From positions 970,228 to 1,034,227 of the forward strand of contig NW_027041825.1 of NCBI RefSeq assembly GCF_033297395.1: a stretch of 64,000 bases of DNA, given 5' to 3'. Within the stretch, counting starts at the first letter, position 1. Every line of letters starts with the position of its first letter. The notes beneath the pieces are model-generated. The model was given only the letters and a program-made list of their open reading frames with translations, was not told the DNA's origin and searched no databases. Positions 56,609-64,000 of this stretch are shown piece by piece. Origin of the DNA: Canariomyces notabilis. Lineage: Eukaryota > Ascomycota > Sordariomycetes > Sordariales > Chaetomiaceae. The translations under genes were made by a program, and so were the position numbers.

Positions 56609-59600
56609 ATGGACGACTTCTTCCGCACCCAGCAGAGTCCCCAGGGCGAGGCCCAGGTGAGCAACGCGTTTGTCTCGCCGCCTCGCAACGGGCCTCTGCT
56701 GCCGCGCCGGTTCACCACTGATTCCGGTCGTGTACCAACACTGTCATCGATTACCACGATTCCGCGCGCTGCCGAGCCGCAGGATTTTGCTACTACCACG
56801 GTACGTTTGACAAGCTCGAAGGGCGTCAACGCAGCTACACAGTAGAGCGTTGGCCCAAAAAAGCTGGGAATGCCGGGCTAACACGGATCGCGGCAGACCC
56901 TGCATAAAGTTCAACTGGTGCGTATTTCTTCGACTTCTACCGCAGCGCCTTAGTTGCGTCCTTTTCCATGTCGGGTGCAGCGGGCAGCTTGCGGCTACAA
57001 CGTAAACCCAAATCTCTGTTTCGAGGCGAACTTTGGCTGCCAATGATGGCTCCCCGCGTGAGAATTGCGCTTGGAAGAAGCTGCGGCTGACTTGATGGCC
57101 ACCATTGACGCCATCATTCACAGCTAGAGAAGAAGAGATTAGACTACGAGCGGCTTCGGGAGCACAAGCGGCGCTTCGAGGCCGAGATTCATAAGCTGGA
57201 CGCCCAGCAGCGACAGGAGGAGAGGGAACTCCAGCAAATGCAGGAGGATATAAACGCCAGGTTCGGTGGGCATCAATCCGAGCCAACAACACCCCCTGAA
57301 TACCGCGAGACTTCCGGGTTCCCATCGATATTCTCTCGGCCGAATCGATATTCAACCTCGAGCCTCACTTCACCTCCCGGCCTGTTCAATCGCCCTGCTC
57401 GATCCGGCTCACTGCTCACCTCGCCTCTATCCGGGACTCTCCCTTCTCGATTCGCCTTTGATGACCAGCTCCCGTCGCGCTCAGTGCCCGGTTCACGGAG
57501 GAACAGTGACGAGGACGAGAAGGAAGAGGCGGTTCGCCAGGATCCCACAAGCCATCGCTCAACGAACGCGTAAGTGCTTTTCATCGATTTTGATGCGACT
57601 TGTTCAGACCAAAGTGAGAGTGGTAAGGCTGGGCCTCAGGGTTGTTAAACTTTGTGAGCCGCCTGTTCCTCTCCCGCCTTCTATCTCATACTGTTGCCAT
57701 TGTTGGATCTCTTGGTCTTCATGGAAACCTACGGGGTATTTTCATCCTGAGTACCCTGATGCGGACAATAAAGAGGTGCAAAGTCATCTCTACCCCTATC
57801 ACCCGGCGTGCCCCGTCGGCAAGCCCCCTCGACGTGCCCCTTCCCCGTTTCTCTTCGACAACCCGCTCATCTCTATTCACGGGGGAGGACAATAGCTACA
57901 CCTACGCCTTGATTGTTCCTTCAATAATGACCAAACAATACCAAACCTCGATTGCTTTGCCCTTCTTATCCTTCCCCATATCTAATTTCCTGCAACCCAG
58001 TGGTGGCATTTCTCTCTCTCCACCTCTTTCACTTTGCGTCTACCCGCGATTTCTTCATCGTCGCTTCGCAGTTTCCTTACTCAAGCCTTCATTACCCAAC
58101 GCTGCCGGTGATCGGTTTCGTCGGTCGGGTTTTCTACGCTTCAGTAATCTCTCTCCCACAGCGGTGTTGACCTGTATCAATTCAAACTTGGTCGCTGACA
58201 AGCAGCTCTTCCAGGCTCAATCGATATTCTATGCCCGTAACCCGGTCTCGGACCTACTTGGGCGATATCGGGCTGGAGGACAGCAACAATACGACCGGTT
58301 TCCTGTTTGGAGACGAAGATTCGAACGTGGGCGAAACTAGAACGACTCCCACGGCTCAGGTTGGTAACAACGACGCCTTCCCATCCTTATTTCGGCAGCA
58401 AACATATTCGTCAATGGTGAGTTTCTGATTACTGTGTTGTCTTGCGACTCCTCCAACTGTCTCTTCGAAGCCCTCCCTCGCAGCTCTCCAAAGTCAGGTC
58501 ATCTGGGAGCCTCGACATTTCCATCTACTTCCCATTGTTCAGACGGATCTCGTTCCCGGGGAAGTCGCGTACCTTATGATTAACGTGGTGTGCGCCTGAA
58601 CCGGCCCCACGAGATGGCACAATCATTTGCAAACCTCTTCCCACCCATCTTCCTCCACTGCTTTTCTCCTCCAATCACTCATCTCCCCTGCAACAGCACT
58701 GTACTTTTCCAACCAGTTTCGTATTGTACTCCTTCATCTTGTGGCCAAGTGGACTCAAAAGAAAAAGAAAGGAGGCACAATCTCGATGCTGTCATTTGAA
58801 GTGTTGTTGGCTCAGCTTGTTGACATACTTTGAAGACGACTGCGTCCTCCTCTACCCTAGATCTTAGCCCTGCTCAAACCTCAGAGAATTCATTGTCAAG
58901 CAGCTGGAATAGTATTAACAAGCATCGTCATCGGCAGAGCATGTCTACCATCGGCTCCACGCAGCTCAACGGGGCGCCTTCCGTCGGCTCCCCGTCTGAG
59001 GCTAGCACTATCGGCAGTCGCGCCAGCGTTCGTCACTCCATCGATGGCATGAAGTTCCTCCCGGAGACGGCAGCGGCTACGTCGGATACCTCGGCATCCT
59101 CGGTTGTTTCGCCGCCCACGACTCACATCTTGGCTTCCCCCCCTAAGCTCCAGCAGTCCTATTCTGCCAACGACGTTCCCACTGTTAAGACCAATGGCTC
59201 GTCGGGCTTGGGTGCCAACGCGAACAATCATGCTCAGCAGCATTTCCATAACCACAACGCTAGCCTTGGTCGCATCCCCGCTGGCGCCATGCCGACCCGC
59301 CACAGCCGTGAGCTCTCGGCCGATGCGTCCTTGGCCAGCGCTCGCGAGCCTGCCAGCTACCCGTCCATTACGTCGACGCTGCAAGCTAGCGCTCCTCCCT
59401 TCGGCCCTGCTCTTACTCAGCCTCAGTCTTCTGCTCCTGCTGCCGCGGCCGTCACTGCGCCAACTGCGGCGATTCCGTATCCGTTTTATCCCCCACCCGC
59501 GGGATACAATCCCATGAACGGAAATCCCATGAACGGTTCTCCTGCCGGCTACAACAATCTTCCCATGCTAATGCAGAACCTGTCTGTCGGCAACCCGAAT

Positions 59601-61121
59601 TCTTCCCCTATGTATTCGCAGCAAAACTTCACCGGCTATGCCCCTCTCTATAGCCCGGCACCAGCTCCTCGCCAGTCTCAGGACAGCCAAGCTCGAGTCA
59701 TTCAGAGCCGCCGCCAGATGGACAGCGAAGGTTCGTAAGCCATTGCCATACCTCTCATATGTATTGTTCTCTAACTCTAATGCTAATGGATCATGATAGC
59801 CATGGCTCGCTTCAACAATCTGCCTCTTGAGCAGGTTGGCGGTACGATTTACTCCCTGTGCAAGGACCAGCATGGGTGCCGCTACCTGCAGAAGCAGCTC
59901 GAGAACCGCATCCCTGACCAGATTCATATGATTTGGCTCGAGACCAACCAGCACGTTGTTGAGCTGATGACTGATCCTTTCGGTAACTATCTGTGCCAGA
60001 AGCTGCTCGAGTACTGCAGCGACGATGAGCGCACCGTCTTGATCCAGAATGCATCCGCGGATATGGTGCGAATCGCATTGAACCAGCATGGTACTCGAGC
60101 CCTCCAGAAGATGATCGAGCATGTGACCACGCCGGTTCAGGTGAACATCATTATTGAGTCTCTTCGCCACCAGGTTGTCGAGCTCATCCAGGATCTCAAC
60201 GGCAACCACGTCATTCAAAAGTGCCTGAACAAGCTGAGCGCGGCCGACGCCTCGTTCATCTTCGACGCGGTCGGCAAAAATTGCGTCGAAGTCGGCACCC
60301 ACCGCCACGGCTGCTGCGTCCTCCAGCGCTGCATAGATCATGCCGACGGTGCACAGAAGGTCTGGCTGATCGAGTGCATCACTGCTCATGCCGTTGCCCT
60401 CGTGCAGGATCCGTTTGGAAACTACGTTGTCCAGTACATTATCGACCTCAATGAGGAGAGCTTCACCGAGCCGGTCGTACGCCAATTCCAAGGCCGCATC
60501 ATCGCGCTCTCCAAGCACAAATTCAGCTCCAACGTTGTGGAGAAGTGTCTGCGCTGCGCTTCCGAGCAGTCCAAGGACATGATCGTCAACGAGCTCTTGA
60601 CTGCTGGTGAGATGGAGCGCCTGCTCCGCGATTCCTTCGCCAACTATGTCATTCAGACGGCTCTTGATTACGCCACCCCGGTCATGAAACATCGTCTGGT
60701 TGAGACAATCCGCCCGAGTCTCCCAGCCATCCGCGCGACGCCTTATGGCCGCCGTATCCAGGCCAAGATTCAGGCCTACGATTCTCGTAGTGGTTCGAAC
60801 ACCAATGGACAGGCAACGCCTGTCGATCCCTCCGGTGGCCAGTCCTCTGTTCGCCCGAGCCACAATCGCGCCCTGTCCAACAACAACACCTCGATTCTCG
60901 CTGCTGGAGGGTACACCAATGGTGTCAACGGTGTTAACGGCATCAATGGCGCGAATGTGAATGGCGCCCGCGGTGCGGTTGCTGCATTCCCGAGCAGTGG
61001 TATGGTTGCTGTTCCTCCTCCGCAAGCTCAGGCTCCGCCGCCGCCGCCGCGTGCACAGCAATTTCCACCCCAGTTCCCCATGGGCGCTGGAAATGGGAGC
61101 GGCGAGACTCAGTGGCTCTAA
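56609..61121 (+). CDS. mpt5: PUF/Pumilio RNA-binding protein, Mpt5/Puf5-like
   Basis: Five exons: 56609-56800, 57124-57569, 58215-58416, 58836-59730, 59800-61121, giving 1018 residues. Eight PUF repeats occupy about 585-900. Their RNA-reading cores are, in order, GCRYLQ, GNYLCQ, GTRALQ, GNHVIQ, GCCVLQ, GNYVVQ, SSNVVE and ANYVIQ. Repeats 8, 7 and 6 (NY/Q, SN/E, NY/Q) are the classic readers of UGU, so target 3' UTRs should carry UGUA-type sites. The FSSNVVEK repeat 7 and the end RATPYGRRIQAKIQAYDSR resemble yeast Mpt5/Puf5 most. The N-terminal half is disordered apart from a short coiled coil (KKRLDYERLREHKRRFEAEIHKL). Three introns are long for a fungus (323, 645, 419 nt), so the N-terminal model is less certain than the PUF domain. 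The protein likely represses mRNAs in the cytoplasm. Confidence 0.88.
57570..58214 (+). other. 645-nt pyrimidine-rich intron of the PUF gene
   Basis: Donor GTAAGT at 57570 and acceptor CCAG at 58214. It is strongly C/T-rich and by chance open in two frames for over 180 codons. I treat it as an intron because only this join gives a continuous NALNRYSMPVTRS frame. An unrecognised exon inside cannot be excluded. Confidence 0.55.
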
Positions 61122-63144
61122 CCCAGCGCCGTGTAGCAGAGCCATCTGGCTTAGGATGGGCGTTACAAGAATTGGGCCTGGTTTCCTGCGTTAGTTACGT
61201 CTCCTTTATCACTGCACACTAGTCACGAAGGCGACATCGACCGCTATGACCGTAACGAAATATTTCCTATTTTGCACTGTTACCACTAGCGACGACTCTC
61301 ACGGCATATCGAGCTTTCTTATGACGCGGTGTGGTACCGCTAGGCGACGACAAACAACTATCGAGCTCAAGCGGCCCTCGAGACTCATGACGGCCTTGTC
61401 TCGGGGAGTTTCCGCTTTGTTGTACACTATCCGCTCGATAGGTACGAAATCGGTCGCGACGGCATAGAGCGTTCTGGACGTAATTCTTCATCAGTCTTCC
61501 CCATGGCCATCCCCTTTGTCTCTTCGGTTCACGCTCTTCGGTTTTCTTTCGCGCTTCAGAGTTCGATCCTCTCGGATATTCCAGCATCCAGCCTCGTCCA
61601 TTTTTCGGCCGTATCTTCTTGACGCCATTTGTGCACCACATGCCTAGGAATGGTATCGACGAGGATTTGACGGGAAAGTCAGACGGCTGCATACAGAATT
61701 TCTCCATTTCTCTTGAGGGAAATTGAGGCTCTATCGTGGTCTTGCGAAGCCACCTTCACCTTGGCGATGCATGGGCCTTCAGTCCCAGTGGTTGACAAGT
61801 GGGATGGTACCTCTCTACACTCTCCACACCCAGTGTTTCTCCCCGAAAGACCGATTACCATTTCGTACTCAGCTGCTGCATCCTGATTGTCTCTGAGGTT
61901 TGCATATGCAGAGCCAGCGGCAGGATGTCACCAGGTCCTTGGTTCTCGATTATATGGAGAGGACTGCGCAATGCACTTCGTCAACGACGGGATATCCGGT
62001 TTCTCTGGCATTCTTGCCTTGGGCTCTTCGTTCCTTTCTCATCCATGCTGCATACTCGCGGACACGGGTTCGCGCGGCACTGGATTTCGGGTTTCGGTTT
62101 TTTTCCCCCCATTCCATGCCTTTCGCCGCCATGTTTTTGTGTTTTACACCTGCCCCTTCCCCCTTTTCGACCCCCCACCCCCGCGCACTCGGATCGTCTA
62201 CATGGATCGTCTACATGGCAGATTCTATCACCTACCTGCTGTTGAAGGTTGGACGGCAAGAATACTCCGACCCGACGAGAGATAGCACGGGAGTCGTCAG
62301 TCAGCCCTCAAGTCCTTGATTCCCTTCTTCACCATGCCCCTGCGGCTCAGCTTTGGCCTCCCGGCACCCGCTGGCCTTGCCGAGGCCTGTTTGCCTGTAT
62401 TTAGAAAAAGAACAAAAAAGGGGATCGCGTTCTATTACCCTCGGGCTTCGATTCGAGTGTGCTTGGTGATGTGTGTGTAGGTTCGTCCTGATGTCCGTGA
62501 TGTAGAGCAGATGTGTCATGTGATGAACAAGTTAGAATAATGCTGGTGTCTTTACTCTTTCATGGGAGTGTTTGCCATGCCCTTCGTTGATGGTGATGGC
62601 TCCCGTCTCTTGACCGCATTCCCCACGCAGCATTCTCCAAGATACGAAGACACGTTTCGTGATACATACCAGGCACTCATCCCGGCCCAGTCATGCTGCT
62701 TCAGGTAACAGTTTTGCCACTCTAGAGCTAGTACTTAGTCATCCCTCGTCTGACTGGATGATTCTTGAGCCGGTTAGGCCATGGGAACTGCTCGCAGAGT
62801 GTGAAGGGGTGCAGCTTGCTTCGATATCCGTAATTAGATTTGATGTTGGGATAGTCAATTCTCGGTGTCACTTATGTAATAGCAAACCCATGCTGATTTC
62901 AAGGAGGCCAAGTCATAGACAAGGAACGTTAGTACTAGCAAATTTCCCATCCTAGTACAACTCGTACCACACCTTGAAGTTGGGAAAACTCGGCTCAGGT
63001 CGACGCCGTTGAACGTGCTGACATTTGACTCTGGCCCGATTAGCGATGTGGTTGGCGATGCTTGTATGGTAGGTCTTCAGGAATTGAGAGGATGAGCGAA
63101 TATAATGGCTGGCTGCACACCAGCAGGCATCCAACACAGGCCAA
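61122..63144. other. 2 kb intergenic region downstream of the PUF gene
   Basis: Contains the probable PUF 3' UTR. Pyrimidine-rich runs occur near 62095-62190. Open frames are short and not protein-like. No gene is supported before the tRNA. Confidence 0.4.
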
Positions 63145-63245
63145 GTCACTTTGGCGGAGTGGTTAACGCGCTGCCCTGCTAATCACCAAGTTAGCAGCTT
63201 AAGGCAGTTCCTTCGGGAGCGTAGGTTCGAATCCTACAGGTGACG
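63145..63245 (+). tRNA. tRNA-Ser(GCU) with 20-nt intron
   Basis: The cloverleaf folds fully. The acceptor stem GTCACTT pairs with AGGTGAC, with discriminator G. The anticodon stem CTGCC/GGCAG encloses loop CTGCTAA with anticodon GCT (63178-63180), reading AGC/AGU. The intron is 63182-63201, one base after the anticodon, as in all eukaryotic nuclear tRNA introns. A long variable arm (TCC-TTCG-GGA) is diagnostic for serine. The T arm is GTAGG-TTCGAAT-CCTAC. Internal A box (TGGCGGAGTGG) and B box (GGTTCGAATCC) promoters are present. Mature length is 81 nt before CCA. Confidence 0.97.
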
Positions 63246-64000
63246 CTTTTTTGGACTTGTTTTGATCAAGTCGATCACACTATTTTGCCCGCAGAAGGAA
63301 AATGAGTGATCGGGCATTGGGCAAAATGGAAGTGAAGGAGATTGCGATGCGGTTGTTTTTGTTTTGGGACTGAGCAAGCCAGGTCATTCGTGTTGAAAGA
63401 TATGCCATGGCTGGTTGTATGTAGGTCGATGTGCCCCATCGTGGATTGGCGGCATGTACGGATCACCCTTGACTCATCGATCTACGTAGATGCGATATCC
63501 CTTAATCTCCTGCCTCACAGGTATCACTCCCCTTAACATCGTCGAGCCATGATTACCCAGATAGTGATTCAAGGGTTGCGACAGGTTGTCACCCTGAAGC
63601 TACGGATCGATGGCCTGTGGTCGGCCATTACCGTCCAGAATGACATAAGATCCTGTGGGGTGAGATAACAGCCTCTGAACAGTCCTAGGACCCGGTTCGT
63701 TATGGGAATAGGCAGACACATGGGCACAGAATGACTGGCGAAAGCTGTGTACTGTCGATTGCTGATCTTCTGGGACTGTGGAAGGGAATTGGGGTAACAG
63801 CCAAGATTGACGTTGAGAAGAGCACACACGGGGTTGGTCTGCATCCCAACCGACAGAGATGCGCCGCGAAGTGAGCATAGACACAGCGGCAGCGAAGTGA
63901 ACAAGAATAGGCAGATGTGGACTCTTTCAAACGCCAGACTCCAAACAAGCCGGGTAATCACGATGCAATTGATGAGAAGCCTGAGTTGCGGACAAATATC
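63246..64000. other. Right-edge non-coding flank
   Basis: No gene can be supported between the tRNA and the window edge. A 130-residue open frame on the minus strand (63569-63961) has no recognisable feature. Confidence 0.4.
63247..63252 (+). terminator. Pol III T-run terminator
   Basis: Six T residues immediately after the tRNA-Ser gene, the standard RNA polymerase III stop signal. Confidence 0.85.

Noticed and set aside
57642..58340. 232-codon open frame overlapping the long PUF intron
   Set aside because: Pyrimidine-rich sequence is open by composition, it runs out of frame into a real exon, and it has no recognisable domain.
59568..61145. 525-codon open frame antisense to the PUF gene
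   Set aside because: It lies exactly opposite the conserved PUF repeats, has no protein-like features, and is explained by the codon bias of the sense strand.

Overview
The window is nuclear DNA of a filamentous ascomycete, most likely a Sordariomycete and possibly Sordariales. The genes have short introns of about 45-90 nt with GT..AG ends and CTAAC/CTGAC-like branch sites. Coding sequence is GC-rich, the proteins carry fungal low-complexity expansions, and several families are typical of Pezizomycotina (2EXR protein, FacC/Yat2-type carnitine acetyltransferase, Sfl1-type HSF factor, fungal Trk transporter). No bacterial, viral or transposon genes, CRISPR arrays or biosynthetic clusters were recognised.

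Layout. 350-3847 (+): a CYP52-clan-like cytochrome P450 and a low-complexity Lys-rich protein. 4968-6950 (-): an SFL1-like HSF-type factor, preceded by a 4.3 kb gene-free stretch. 11240-15671: CTF4/Mcl1 (-) and an unassigned WD40 protein (+), divergent from a 468 bp promoter. 17939-20899 (+): an unknown 968-residue protein. 22152-23192 (-): the Rab GTPase YPT1. 24348-26913: a probable mitochondrial protein (+) and a SET-domain protein (-), convergent. 28986-31763 (+): a ten-exon Trk potassium transporter. 36005-36829 (-): a 2EXR protein, isolated between gaps of 4.2 and 3.4 kb. 40193-52327: YAT2/FacC (+), a Cys-rich single-pass membrane protein (-), RAD57 (+) and RPC2, the second subunit of RNA polymerase III (-). 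56609-61121 (+): a PUF/Mpt5-like RNA-binding protein. 63145-63245 (+): an intron-containing tRNA-Ser(GCU).

Most genes are unrelated housekeeping or regulatory genes: replication (CTF4), recombination (RAD57), Pol III transcription (RPC2, with a tRNA gene in the same window), secretion (YPT1), ion uptake (TRK), acetyl-unit shuttling (YAT2) and post-transcriptional control (PUF). I see no operon-like system. Every joined gene model given here has a total exon length divisible by three and a single open frame; the joins were made by reading splice signals and protein continuity.

The most notable non-gene signals are four 30-bp tandem units at the 3' end of RPC2, each carrying a TAG in the same frame; a perfect 20-bp palindrome plus a repeated half-site between the membrane-protein gene and RAD57; an 18-bp palindrome in the RPC2-PUF gap; a recurrent GTAC-centred motif family in the gene-poor gaps; and an ACGCGT box upstream of CTF4. 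I did not find convincing evidence of an undescribed multi-gene system.
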